Part shown: piece after piece, positions 1-7,949 of the stretch
How the letters are laid out: the number at the start of each line of letters is the position of its first letter
How positions within the stretch are numbered: the first letter of the stretch is position 1
From: JAEDES01 sp045649455
Lineage (GTDB): Bacteria; Bacillota_I; Bacilli_A; RF39; UBA660
Assembly (NCBI GenBank): GCA_045649455.1
Contig: JAZRPV010000007.1
Location: forward strand, 1-24,317
DNA length: 24,317 nt
Direction: 5' to 3'
The notes under the pieces: generated by a model
Database searches by the model: none
What the model saw: only the letters and a program-made list of their open reading frames with translations
What the model was told of the DNA's origin: nothing
Made by a program: the position numbers and the translations under genes

Positions 1-481
1 TTCCTTTTTCACCTTCTATAACAGGTGCTAAAATACGAAATTTAGTTCCTTCTTCTAATTTCATTATTTGATTAGTCATTTCTTCAATACTTTGACTAGA
101 TATTGCAATATGATGATTAGGACACATAGGTGTACCAATACGTGCAAATAATAATCTTAAATAATCATAAATCTCTGTAACAGTTCCAACTGTAGAACGT
201 GGATTTTTATGTGTAGTTTTTTGATCAATTGAAATTGCTGGCGATAGACCTTCAATTACGTCAACATTAGGTTTATCAGAACCACCTAAAAATTGTCTAG
301 CATATGCTGATAAACTTTCTACATAACGTCTTTGACCTTCTGCGTAGATAGTATCAAATGCTAAACTACTTTTACCACTACCTGATAAACCGGTCATTAC
401 AATTAGTTTATTTTTTGGTAGTTCTATATTTACATTTTTTAGGTTATTTTCACGTGCACCTTTAACGATAATTTTATCCAT
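1..481 (-). CDS. uvrA: UvrA, excinuclease ABC subunit A (N-terminal 160 residues, cut by window edge)
   Basis: UvrA is the DNA-damage sensor ATPase of nucleotide excision repair and loads UvrB at lesions. Translating the minus strand from ATG 481 gives an open frame running off the left edge. It begins MDKIIVKGARENNLKNVN and continues into a Walker A motif GLSGSGKSS at about residues 31-39. The family signatures AEGQRRYVESLSAYARQFL and DVIEGLSPAISIDQ follow, then NPRSTVGTVTEIYDYLRLLFARIG, all typical of UvrA. A Cys in PMCPNH marks the start of the region before the UvrB-binding domain. The start is set by AGGTG at 487-491, 5 nt upstream of the ATG. Unlike the usual adjacent uvrB-uvrA pair, three unrelated genes and a terminator separate it from uvrB, and it has its own promoter. 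Identification is secure; only the start is visible. Confidence 0.97.
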   Translation of the reverse strand, partial: MDKIIVKGARENNLKNVNIELPKNKLIVMTGLSGSGKSSLAFDTIYAEGQRRYVESLSAYARQFLGGSDKPNVDVIEGLSPAISIDQKTTHKNPRSTVGTVTEIYDYLRLLFARIGTPMCPNHHIAISSQSIEEMTNQIMKLEEGTKFRILAPVIEGEKG

Positions 482-498
482 AATATCACCTGTTTCAT

Positions 499-507
499 AT
501 TATAACA
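499..507 (-). promoter_or_regulatory. uvrA promoter (extended -10)
   Basis: On the minus strand TGTTATAAT is a consensus -10 with a TGn extension, 17-18 nt before the uvrA ATG. No good -35 hexamer is visible 17 nt upstream, as is common for extended -10 promoters. It lies just downstream of the terminator of the preceding gene, so uvrA has independent transcription. I see no LexA/DinR-type GAAC-N4-GTTC box. Confidence 0.65.
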
Positions 508-528
508 CATTTTATGATTTTTACTTAT

Positions 529-560
529 AAAAAAAGAAATTTGATTATACAAATTTCTTT
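529..560 (-). terminator. Intrinsic terminator of the uvrB operon
   Basis: An 11-bp perfect stem (AAAGAAATTTG, 533-543, with CAAATTTCTTT, 550-560) has a 6-nt loop and a minus-strand U-run. The stem is AT-rich. Its 5' arm begins at the last base of the stop codon at 560-562. It closes the uvrB-to-328-residue-protein transcription unit before uvrA. Confidence 0.8.
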
Positions 561-1546
561 TATCTTCTATTTGGTTTTTTTGATTTTTCGTCAGTTATTT
601 TATATGCTGATTCATAGATGTTTCCACCTATTGAAATTGGTAATAATCCAATGAATCCACCTTTAAAAGCATAATCTGTTCCAGCACCATTAAATTCTCT
701 TTCTAAAACAGTCGCATGTACGTTTTCTGGATTTGAAGCATCTCTATATACTTCTTTATCTGGACACTTTCCAAATGTAACATTATATCTATGAATACCT
801 GGAATTGCTAGAGCTAAAGCAACTTGTACTCTTCCATCTGGCAATTTTATATAATCTGCTACAGTTGTACCTGGTGTTACAGGCATATCTATTGTTCTAT
901 CTGGAATTTCTTCTAATAAAGAATTTCTTTGTTCTTCATTTACTATTCTTGTTATTTCATCTTGAACTTCTCTAAATAGTAATGGTTTTTTGAATTCAAA
1001 TTCTGCGCTTCCATTTAATCTATATATATTAAATAAATGCTCATATGTTACTTGTGGCAATCCAACTTTTCCTTGTTTATTTTGATCATATTGATATGTT
1101 GTATATAAATCATGCTCAAATGTTGCATGTGGTACACCATCAAAGTCAACATAATGATTTCCAGGATATTTTCTTTGTTGAGCTACTGCTTGTGGTTGTG
1201 AGAAAAATTGACCTGCTGCTTCTGCTTGATTTGCAATTACTTGAATTTGTTCATATGCTTCATTCATATCTTGTCCTTGTTCAAGTAATACAGCTGATAA
1301 AATTACATTTGGTAATCTATCTGGTAATATTTCTCCTAACAATTCAGCATTATCTAAGTCAATATCATGAAATGGAACTTTACATAATGTTCCACCAATT
1401 TCTGCTAATAGTGTAATACAAGTAGAGTCTCCATCAGCATATACTAATAAATTAAAACTATTTCCATTTAATCTATATCTTTGTACAGCTATTGCAGATA
1501 CTTGATGTGCAGAACCATCAGGATAAATAATAGTTATATTCTTCAT
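560..1546 (-). CDS. Unrecognised 328-residue cytoplasmic protein
   Basis: I do not recognise this family. It has no signal peptide or membrane segment and only a few Cys. The phrase YRLNG-plus-hydrophobic strand occurs twice, near the N-terminus (YRLNGNSFNLL) and mid-protein (YRLNGSAEFEF). A short imperfect repeat, GVPHATFEHDLYTTY versus GLPQVTYEHLFNIY, lies in the middle. A Gln/Ala-rich linker near residues 110-125 separates an N-terminal part from a C-terminal beta-rich part that ends in a basic tail. An upstream in-frame ATG at 1555 directly abuts AAGGA (1556-1560), which is too close. The ATG at 1546 has 9-nt spacing, so I chose it. The gene starts 15 nt after the radical SAM stop, so the two are almost certainly co-translated, and it ends in the operon terminator. 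The N-terminal strand pattern faintly recalls small DUF1292-like proteins, but this is too weak to assign. Confidence 0.85.
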   Translation of the reverse strand: MKNITIIYPDGSAHQVSAIAVQRYRLNGNSFNLLVYADGDSTCITLLAEIGGTLCKVPFHDIDLDNAELLGEILPDRLPNVILSAVLLEQGQDMNEAYEQIQVIANQAEAAGQFFSQPQAVAQQRKYPGNHYVDFDGVPHATFEHDLYTTYQYDQNKQGKVGLPQVTYEHLFNIYRLNGSAEFEFKKPLLFREVQDEITRIVNEEQRNSLLEEIPDRTIDMPVTPGTTVADYIKLPDGRVQVALALAIPGIHRYNVTFGKCPDKEVYRDASNPENVHATVLEREFNGAGTDYAFKGGFIGLLPISIGGNIYESAYKITDEKSKKPNRR

Positions 1547-1561
1547 TTTTATCATTCCTTT

Positions 1562-2392
1562 TTATAAATATTTTCTTTCTTTATAAGTACATGATTGACA
1601 TAATTTTTCAGATGGTTTTCTATCTTGAAATGATTTTTGTAATCTTTTATATCTCTCACTATTTATTATATCATCTATTTCTTCATTGTAAATGTTACCT
1701 AAATTAATAATTCCATTACTGTCAAGACAGCATGGCACAACGGTCCCATCTACTAAGATAGCAATATGTGTTTTTAACGCATAACAGAATCCACAACTAT
1801 TGTGATTTGTTATAGACGGCCAATCAAACTCATTATCTTTATCAACATATATTGTGTCTTTTATTTTAATATTCTTTTCTTTTTTTATTTTATCCACAAC
1901 ATCTGAGGAAAGTTTATAATAAGCGGAAATTTTTTCCACTGTATCTGTGGATTTTTTATCCAGCGAACCATCTTTTAGAGTCCATAATCTATAAATAACT
2001 GTCTTATTTATTTTATCAACAGATTTAAATATGTTTTCTAAATAGTTTGGATAATTATTTTCGCTATGTAGAGAGAAGTTTATTTTAGTTAAACTTTTCT
2101 TATCTTTTATTTTATCTACTAATTGTGGAAATAATGTTCCATTAGTTGTAATATTTACTTTTAAATTATTCTCTTCGGCGATATCTAGAAAATCCACTAG
2201 ATTAGGATGTAGAAGAGGTTCTCCTTTTACATGTAAGTAGATTGTGTCTGTTTTGTCTTTTATTTTAGAAATAATTAATTCAAATTCTTCTACAGTCATA
2301 TTTCTAAGTGGTTTTTCTACTTTACTGCAGAATGAACAACTTAAATTACATCTATTCGTTATCTCAATATATATTTTTTTATACTTCTTCAT
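1562..2392 (-). CDS. Radical SAM protein with SPASM-like C-terminal cysteine cluster
   Basis: This is a predicted radical S-adenosylmethionine enzyme. CNLSCSFC (C15, C19, C22) is the CxxxCxxC ligand set for the 4Fe-4S cluster that cleaves SAM. KGEPLLHP (56-63) is the GGEP-like SAM-binding strand, and NITTNGT (80-86) and INFSLHS (104-110) are further barrel strands. Six C-terminal cysteines (C200, C203, C221, C222, C265, C268) in a SPASM/twitch-like arrangement could hold auxiliary clusters. The length, 276 residues, is short for SPASM enzymes. The substrate cannot be told from sequence, and no small Cys-rich or repetitive precursor peptide gene is visible nearby. The start overlaps the end of the preceding gene by 14 nt with no clear ribosome binding site, which suggests translational coupling. 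It lies between uvrB and uvrA in the uvrB transcription unit. The enzyme class is secure; the role is unknown. Confidence 0.9.
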   Translation of the reverse strand: MKKYKKIYIEITNRCNLSCSFCSKVEKPLRNMTVEEFELIISKIKDKTDTIYLHVKGEPLLHPNLVDFLDIAEENNLKVNITTNGTLFPQLVDKIKDKKSLTKINFSLHSENNYPNYLENIFKSVDKINKTVIYRLWTLKDGSLDKKSTDTVEKISAYYKLSSDVVDKIKKEKNIKIKDTIYVDKDNEFDWPSITNHNSCGFCYALKTHIAILVDGTVVPCCLDSNGIINLGNIYNEEIDDIINSERYKRLQKSFQDRKPSEKLCQSCTYKERKYL

Positions 2393-3101
2393 CTGTATAT
2401 ACTACACACTCTAAGTGTCTTCCTTTTTTATCAGAAATATCTGAGAAATAACTTTCTTCTTCAGTTGTGTCATTTGAATCAAAATATATATAGTTTGGAT
2501 CTACGATTTCTTTCATTAATTGATTAAATATAGCGTATCTTAAATCTAAGTGATATTTCTTTTTCTTCTTTTCATATGTATCTTTCCATATTGGACTTGT
2601 TAACTCTTCAACACTATCTAAAATAAAATTCTCTTTTGATGGACATGCTCCAATATAAAATGTCATTTCAAATGGAGGTGCATCTGTTTCTTTCATAAGT
2701 GTGTCTACCATTAATGTTAATAAGTCTTCATTCAAGTTCTTGATACTAGCTTTAGCTACTACACATGTGCTTTCATTTTGTTCATTCTTTGCTGATGCCA
2801 TTATTATTGGTTCATCAGATGTTTCAACAGCAACTACTAGATTTGGTGTTTTATCTTTTAATACTATCACTTTATCTTTTAAATTTTTATTTTCATTTGT
2901 TGCTGTATGTGCAGAATGTTTAGTATTTTTATCATTAATAATAATTATATTGTTTCTATCAATATTTCTTTTTGATAAGAATCTTGTAAGAGTTGATTCA
3001 TATAACATTTCTCTTTCTTCTTTTGTTAGTTTGGGGAAATATTTTTTATCATTTGACATAATTCCATCTTTTGTTGATGAAACAAATACATTTAATTTCA
3101 T
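2379..3101 (-). CDS. PgeF/YfiH-like (laccase-domain, Cu-oxidase_4) protein, apparently catalytically dead
   Basis: I read this 240-residue protein as a diverged member of the YfiH/PgeF fold. From memory of E. coli YfiH, several segments line up in order. LVVAVETSDEPIIMAS (88-103) matches the strand carrying TADCLPVL. VVAKASIKNL (114-123) matches VAAVHAGWRG. FYIGACPS (148-155) matches the LGPAIGP turn. YHLDLRYAIFNQLM (183-196) matches the LADIYQLARQRL helix. SYFSDISDKKGRH (217-229) matches FFSYRRDKTTGR. At the catalytic places the Cys of TADC is Glu97 and the His of VHAGW is Lys117, and the QVH motif is unclear. Active members edit peptidoglycan precursors. This one probably lost that chemistry and may be structural or regulatory. 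AGGAGG overlaps the uvrB stop, so it is coupled to uvrB, and it overlaps the radical SAM gene by 14 nt. The gene is certain; the family call is moderate. Confidence 0.6.
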   Translation of the reverse strand: MKLNVFVSSTKDGIMSNDKKYFPKLTKEEREMLYESTLTRFLSKRNIDRNNIIIINDKNTKHSAHTATNENKNLKDKVIVLKDKTPNLVVAVETSDEPIIMASAKNEQNESTCVVAKASIKNLNEDLLTLMVDTLMKETDAPPFEMTFYIGACPSKENFILDSVEELTSPIWKDTYEKKKKKYHLDLRYAIFNQLMKEIVDPNYIYFDSNDTTEEESYFSDISDKKGRHLECVVYTDEEV

Positions 3102-3111
3102 ATTGTACCTC

Positions 3112-5061
3112 CTAGTTTGATTTCATTTCGAATAAGATATCTCTTAATTCCATAGCTCGTTCGAAATCTAAGTTACGAGCTGCTTCACGCATTTCTTGTT
3201 CAATTGTTTCAATAGTTTTTGCAATTTCTTTCTTAGTTGGTTTCTTCGTTTTAGATGTTGAACCTCCGGCAATATTAGAAATTACTTCTCTTATTTCTTT
3301 ATTAATTGTTGTTGGTGTTATACCATGTTCTTCATTATATTTTTCTTGAATTGTACGACGACGTTTAGTTTCATCAATAGCATTTTGCATTGAATCAGTT
3401 ATTTTATCTCCATACATTATTACATGACCATTTGCATTTCTGGCACAACGACCAATAGTTTGAATTAAACTTCTATTGCTTCTTAAGAATCCTTCTTTGT
3501 CAGCATCAAGTATTGCGATAAGTGACACTTCTGGAATATCGATTCCTTCTCTTAATAAGTTAATTCCAACTACTACATCATACTTACCTGTTCTTAAATC
3601 ATGAATAATTTGCATTCTTTCTAAAGTTTTTACTTCAGAGTGTAAGTATGCTACTTTTATATCTAATTCTTTTAAGTAGTTTGTTAGTTCTTCTGACATT
3701 CTAATAGTAAGTGTTGTTACTAAAGTTCTTTCATTTCTTTCAATTCGATCTTTAATTTCACTTACTAAGTCATCTATTTGTCCCTCTGTTTTTCTTACTT
3801 CTACTGTTGGATCAAGAAGTCCTGTTGGACGAATTATTTGTTCAACATATTTATTGTTTGTATGTTCTAATTCTAAATCACCCGGTGTTGCAGATACATA
3901 GATTGCTTGATTTATCTTCTTTTCGAATTCATCATATTTTAATGGTCTATTATCTAGAGCACTTGGTAATCTAAATCCATATTCTACCAGATTCATTTTT
4001 CTAGCACGATCTCCATTATACATTCCTCTTACTTGTGGTAGAGTTACGTGTGATTCGTCTACAACTAATAAATAATCTTCTGGGAAGAAGTCCATTAATG
4101 TAATTGGAGTTTCTCCCGGTTTTCTTCCTGCCATAGGAGCAGAATAATTTTCTATCCCAGAACAGAATCCTGTTTCTTGTAACATTTCTAAATCATATCT
4201 TGTTCTTTGCTCTAATCTTTCGGCTGCTAAAAGTTTATTATCAGTTTTAAGTTCTTCTAATCGTATTTCTAATTCACTTTTTATACGTTCAATAGCTGCT
4301 TTTAGTTTTTCATCACTTACAACGAAGTGGCTTGCTGGAAATAAACTTACATTTTTCTTATTATTTAAAACTACTCCTGTTAAAGTGTCTATTTCAGATA
4401 TTCTATCTATTTCATCATCAAAGAATTCTATTCTATATCCAGTTGTTTTTTGATAAGCAGGAATTATTTCTAGAACATCTCCTCTTACTCTGAATGTCCC
4501 TCTTTTAAAATCAAGGTCATTTCTTTCATATAACATTTCTACTAATTTTACTAAAACTTTATTTCTTTCTATTTTATCTCCTACTGAGAGTGTTAACATT
4601 TTATTTTTATATTCTTCTACTTCTCCAATACCATAAATGCAAGATACACTGGCTACTACAATTACATCATCTCTTGAAAGTAGTGCTGATGTCGCTGCAT
4701 GACGAAGTTCATCTATTTCATCATTAATTGAAGAATCTTTCTCAATATATGTATCAGTTGAAGGCACATAGGCTTCTGGTTGATAGTAATCATAGTATGA
4801 AACAAAGTACTCTACTCTGTTTTCTGGAAATAGTTCCTTTAGCTCAGAATAAAGTTGTCCAGCTAAAGTTTTATTATGAGCTAAAACTAAGGTTGGTTTA
4901 TTTACCTCTTTTATTACATTGGCAATAGTAAATGTTTTACCAGTACCAGTTGCACCTAAAAGCACTTGTTCTTTTTTTCCTTGCTTAATTCCATTTACTA
5001 ATTCGTTAATTGCATTTGGTTGATCTCCACTTGGAGAATACTTTGATACTAAATTAAACAT
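3112..5061 (-). CDS. uvrB: UvrB, excinuclease ABC subunit B
   Basis: UvrB is the helicase-like damage-verification subunit of nucleotide excision repair. It receives DNA from UvrA and recruits UvrC for incision. The protein starts with a UvrB-typical SKYSPSGDQPNAI. Walker A GATGTGKT is at 36-43, and the DNA-clamping beta-hairpin (YYDYYQPEAYVPSTDTYIEK) at about 89-108. Next come the DESH Walker B near residue 335 and helicase motifs including NLLREGIDIPEVSLIAILDADKEG and QTIGRCARN. A C-terminal UVR domain (about 612-649) binds UvrC. Its 649 residues match the family. The start is supported by AAAGGAG (5068-5074) 6 nt upstream. It leads a four-gene unit; uvrA follows only after three unrelated genes and a terminator. 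Confidence 0.98.
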   Translation of the reverse strand: MFNLVSKYSPSGDQPNAINELVNGIKQGKKEQVLLGATGTGKTFTIANVIKEVNKPTLVLAHNKTLAGQLYSELKELFPENRVEYFVSYYDYYQPEAYVPSTDTYIEKDSSINDEIDELRHAATSALLSRDDVIVVASVSCIYGIGEVEEYKNKMLTLSVGDKIERNKVLVKLVEMLYERNDLDFKRGTFRVRGDVLEIIPAYQKTTGYRIEFFDDEIDRISEIDTLTGVVLNNKKNVSLFPASHFVVSDEKLKAAIERIKSELEIRLEELKTDNKLLAAERLEQRTRYDLEMLQETGFCSGIENYSAPMAGRKPGETPITLMDFFPEDYLLVVDESHVTLPQVRGMYNGDRARKMNLVEYGFRLPSALDNRPLKYDEFEKKINQAIYVSATPGDLELEHTNNKYVEQIIRPTGLLDPTVEVRKTEGQIDDLVSEIKDRIERNERTLVTTLTIRMSEELTNYLKELDIKVAYLHSEVKTLERMQIIHDLRTGKYDVVVGINLLREGIDIPEVSLIAILDADKEGFLRSNRSLIQTIGRCARNANGHVIMYGDKITDSMQNAIDETKRRRTIQEKYNEEHGITPTTINKEIREVISNIAGGSTSKTKKPTKKEIAKTIETIEQEMREAARNLDFERAMELRDILFEMKSN

Positions 5062-5086
5062 ATACTACTCCTTTCAAATCATTCAT

Positions 5087-5115
5087 ATTTTAACACATAA
5101 GTATTAAATTCACAA
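5087..5115 (-). promoter_or_regulatory. uvrB operon promoter
   Basis: The minus strand reads TTGTGA (5110-5115), a 17-nt spacer, then TAAAAT (5087-5092) preceded by TGT, an extended -10. It lies 26 nt before the uvrB ATG, giving a short leader that carries AAAGGAG. No LexA-type palindrome is visible between the promoter and the start codon, so damage induction through a classical SOS box is not supported. Confidence 0.7.
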
Positions 5116-5170
5116 TAAATATATAATTATTCATTTTACGTTTTTTACTATTTAAAAGAATTATTTTCTT

Positions 5171-5179
5171 TGTTATAAT
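5171..5179 (+). promoter_or_regulatory. Promoter of the glycosyltransferase gene (extended -10)
   Basis: TGTTATAAT is a perfect -10 with TGn extension, 27 nt before the ATG at 5207. TTTAAA at 5151-5156 sits at the right distance but matches the -35 consensus poorly. The start is supported by GGGGTG at 5197-5202. This promoter diverges from the uvrB promoter about 60 nt away. Confidence 0.65.
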
Positions 5180-5206
5180 TAACATAGAGAATATATGGGG
5201 TGACTT

Positions 5207-6643
5207 ATGATAAATTTAAGTTTAATTATTTTAAGTAGTAACAAAGGCTCTTCTTTAGAAGATGGTATTGAAATTATTTTTTCTGATGAAAATAATCTAG
5301 TTGATAATATTAAAAATGCTCAAGGTAAATATATTACATTTACTAAAGAAAGTGATATGATTGATCCTGATTATTTAAGTACTATTAAAAATAAAGTATT
5401 AGAAGAATTTGATTGCTGTTATATAAATCATGTTATTGATTATGATTATAAAAATAATCCTAAAATTAATAAAAATGGTAATATTCTAAAAAAGAATCTT
5501 CCATATTTTGGTGAATATATTTGGAGTTTTATTTTTAATAGAGAAAAACTTATCAATGTATTAGATTTTGATTATGATAATTTTAATAAAAAAATAGACG
5601 AATTATTTATAAATAGAACATCAATTAATGAAATATTAATTCAACATAATCCTAAAGGAGAAAGAATCTTAAATGACTTTATTTATTCTGATATAAAGAA
5701 AGAAAAAAGACTTAAGAATGTCATTTATATTGGAAATGGGTGTAATGGTACTTTCAATGGATATATTAGTTGGATTACTAATATAGGTAGATGCTTTGGA
5801 GATGAATACGATTTAACATTTATGTATGATAATATTACTCCTCATACTTTAAAAAGATTTGAAGAGAAGTTCACTTGTATAAGAAGAGAAGTAAATACAA
5901 ATTATATTTGTGAAAGAGTATCTTCTACATATTCGGATTATTTCTATCCTAATAATATTATTACTATTGATGAAAATTATTTATTTATCCATGGTAACTG
6001 TGCTGAAATACCAAATAGCATGAGATATAAAGATGATTTATATACTAAATATATTGCAGTTAGTAACGTTGCTGCTGAAAAAGCAATTGGATATTATCCT
6101 ACAAAGAGAATTGGTTATATTTTCAATCCATTTAAATTAGATGAAAATATGGTTAAACCTCATTTAAAAATAGTATCTGCTCAAAGATTTAGTACAGCTA
6201 AGCGTCCTGATAGAATTGAAATAGTGGCAAAAGCATTAGATGAATTAGAAATACCTTATACTTGGAATGTATTCATGGATAAATATGAAGGAACTAATAA
6301 GAATGGATTAATTTATCGTAAAAGAGTTATGAATACATTACCATATATAAAAGATGCTGATTATTTTGCAATATTTAGTGATAGTGAATCTTACTCATAT
6401 GTTGCAGTTGAAGCATTGTCATTAAATACAAAACTTTTATCTACACCTTTGCCAGTGTTTAATAATATTGGAGTTAAAGAAGGAGAAAATGCTGTGTTTA
6501 TTCCTTTTGAATATTTTGAAAAAGAGAATTTTGATAAATTAAAAGAAGTATTACTTAGAGCTTATAAAGAAAAAGAAAAAGAATTTAATTATAAATTTGA
6601 TGAAAAATTAAGTGCAGGATTCCATACTATATTTTTAAAATAA
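5207..6643 (+). CDS. Two-part glycosyltransferase: reduced GT2-like N-terminus joined to a GT4-like GT-B module
   Basis: This probable cytoplasmic sugar transferase acts on cell-envelope or capsular glycan; donor and acceptor are unknown. Residues about 1-165 look like a stripped-down GT-A (family 2) fold. They open with a SLIILSS strand, but the usual helix is nearly absent. NAQGKYITFTKESDMIDPDYL replaces the typical A-x-GKYI-x-x-x-D-x-DD-x-x-x-P-x-x-L stretch and lacks a clean DxD. A second nucleotide-fold module starts at about residue 165 (KRLKNVIYIGNGCNGTFNGY). It contains RFSTAKRPDRIEIVAKAL and the GT4 hallmark E-x7-E in SDSESYSYVAVEAL near the C-terminus. No membrane segments are present. 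It is the only protein gene on the plus strand, with its own promoter and a shared bidirectional terminator with the CotH gene. Activity most likely rests with the C-terminal module. Confidence 0.8.
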   Translation: MINLSLIILSSNKGSSLEDGIEIIFSDENNLVDNIKNAQGKYITFTKESDMIDPDYLSTIKNKVLEEFDCCYINHVIDYDYKNNPKINKNGNILKKNLPYFGEYIWSFIFNREKLINVLDFDYDNFNKKIDELFINRTSINEILIQHNPKGERILNDFIYSDIKKEKRLKNVIYIGNGCNGTFNGYISWITNIGRCFGDEYDLTFMYDNITPHTLKRFEEKFTCIRREVNTNYICERVSSTYSDYFYPNNIITIDENYLFIHGNCAEIPNSMRYKDDLYTKYIAVSNVAAEKAIGYYPTKRIGYIFNPFKLDENMVKPHLKIVSAQRFSTAKRPDRIEIVAKALDELEIPYTWNVFMDKYEGTNKNGLIYRKRVMNTLPYIKDADYFAIFSDSESYSYVAVEALSLNTKLLSTPLPVFNNIGVKEGENAVFIPFEYFEKENFDKLKEVLLRAYKEKEKEFNYKFDEKLSAGFHTIFLK

Positions 6644-6670
6644 AAAAAGAAGATTAATTCTTCTTTTTTT
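6642..6670. terminator. Shared bidirectional terminator between convergent genes
   Basis: A 12-bp stem (AAAAAAAGAAGA, 6642-6653, with TCTTCTTTTTTT, 6659-6670) encloses a 5-nt loop and works in both directions because both arms end in A/T runs. The glycosyltransferase stop codon runs into the stem, and the CotH stop codon (6654-6656) is in the loop. Confidence 0.85.
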
Positions 6671-7928
6671 GTGTATTTATTTCTTGAGGATATCTACTTC
6701 TCATTAATTGATCTATATATGGTAGTCTTTGTTTTATATAATCTTTCATTTGCGTTATATCATATCCAGGTATATCTTGCCATTTTGCTTGTTCTTTTTC
6801 TAACGATGATTGATCTATTTGTGAATAGAATTTATCTATTTCATTTATAATATTTTCTTCCGATAGAATATTTTTTCTTAGTTCGAAATATCTATCTGCA
6901 ATTTCTTTTGAAAATAATTGGTTAAATCTTTTGAAGAAAGTATTATTTTCAAGCGGTACTATATAGTTTGGTTCATATAAATTAGTACCATTATAATACG
7001 CTCCGAATGATGTGTCTAAATCGTATAGCGTTGGATACCACACTTTCCCATTGTATGTTACAAATATAAGATTTTTAGCTACATTATCAGCAATGTTTAG
7101 TATATTGCATAAGATATAATAATTTAATGATGAATCTATATTTAAATATTGATCAAAGTGTTTTTTAAACTCCTCATCTGTTGAATTTATTATAAAGTCA
7201 CTTAATCTTAAGAACTTCTTTTGAGTCTCTAATGAATTGTCTCCAAGTTGATTTTGCCATTTACCGATATCTAAATTTTTAAATAATGTTTCTTGCGTGT
7301 ATTCTTCTCCCACCATAATTATATGGTTTTTATTTTTATCATCCATTCCATATAACCATTCATCTTTTGGAATGTTTAGTGTATATAAACCATAAAATTC
7401 ATTGTTTAAATAAACTTCTACTGGAAATCCATCTATTAATCCATTATTAGGCGCATTAGATAATACGTTGTATTTTTTTTGTACTTGAGCGGCTAGTCTA
7501 GCTGTTACAATATTTCTAGAATGTGTTTTATCTACCCAGTTTGCTTTTAATACATACTTGCTTTCTCTACCCCAACCAAAATCCACTTTAAATTTATCAA
7601 GACAATTTTCATCATTATAAAATTTTATTGTATAGTTCTTTTTACCATAGACAATTGAAGAAGATCCCTGTATTTTTAATGTTGCATATTTATCTAATTT
7701 TATAGAATCACTTTCATATTTTACTTTGAAGGTTCCTATTTCTGATTTATCTTTCATATACAAATCGCCTTCAATATAAATTTTTGGTGTTTCTGGTTTT
7801 CTATTTTCTGGTATTTCTATATATTCTATTTGTTTATGTTCTGTATTTATTGAAACCATAACTAAACAAGTAGAAAGTATTGTAGCGATTAATATAAATA
7901 TCGCTACTTTTACATATTTTAATTTCAT
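6654..7928 (-). CDS. CotH-family protein kinase-like, membrane-anchored
   Basis: CotH proteins are atypical kinases related to the spore-coat kinase CotH of Bacillus; related domains occur on bacterial surfaces. After a short N-terminus a hydrophobic segment (residues about 5-26) acts as signal anchor, placing the rest outside the membrane. The CotH core shows ATLKIQGSSSIVYGKKNYTI, then YVLKANWVDKTHSRN, and the metal-site strand WYPTLYDLDTSFG, which matches the family's DLDTTFG motif. The protein therefore keeps the expected catalytic elements. Extending upstream to a TTG at 7943 would overlap the ribosome binding site. The ATG at 7928 has GAGGAG (7936-7941) at 7 nt, so 424 residues is the better model. 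It has its own promoter and follows the ftsEX-M23 operon, consistent with a surface or cell-wall role, though the target is unknown. No spore genes are seen here. Confidence 0.88.
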   Translation of the reverse strand: MKLKYVKVAIFILIATILSTCLVMVSINTEHKQIEYIEIPENRKPETPKIYIEGDLYMKDKSEIGTFKVKYESDSIKLDKYATLKIQGSSSIVYGKKNYTIKFYNDENCLDKFKVDFGWGRESKYVLKANWVDKTHSRNIVTARLAAQVQKKYNVLSNAPNNGLIDGFPVEVYLNNEFYGLYTLNIPKDEWLYGMDDKNKNHIIMVGEEYTQETLFKNLDIGKWQNQLGDNSLETQKKFLRLSDFIINSTDEEFKKHFDQYLNIDSSLNYYILCNILNIADNVAKNLIFVTYNGKVWYPTLYDLDTSFGAYYNGTNLYEPNYIVPLENNTFFKRFNQLFSKEIADRYFELRKNILSEENIINEIDKFYSQIDQSSLEKEQAKWQDIPGYDITQMKDYIKQRLPYIDQLMRSRYPQEINTQKKKN

Positions 7929-7949
7929 CGCTACACTCCTCAAGTTATT

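Noticed and set aside
2701..3120. Plus-strand open frame antisense to the PgeF-like gene
   Set aside because: It is the complement of a real gene, with no ribosome binding site and a low-complexity hydrophobic product typical of AT-rich antisense frames. The same applies to 1045-1416, 13283-13630 and 21528-21935.
5062..5206. LexA/SOS operator controlling uvrB
   Set aside because: No GAAC-N4-GTTC-type palindrome is visible in the divergent intergenic region.
7929..7943. Five-codon N-terminal extension of the CotH-like protein from TTG 7943
   Set aside because: The TTG overlaps GAGGAG, which is ideally placed for the ATG at 7928.
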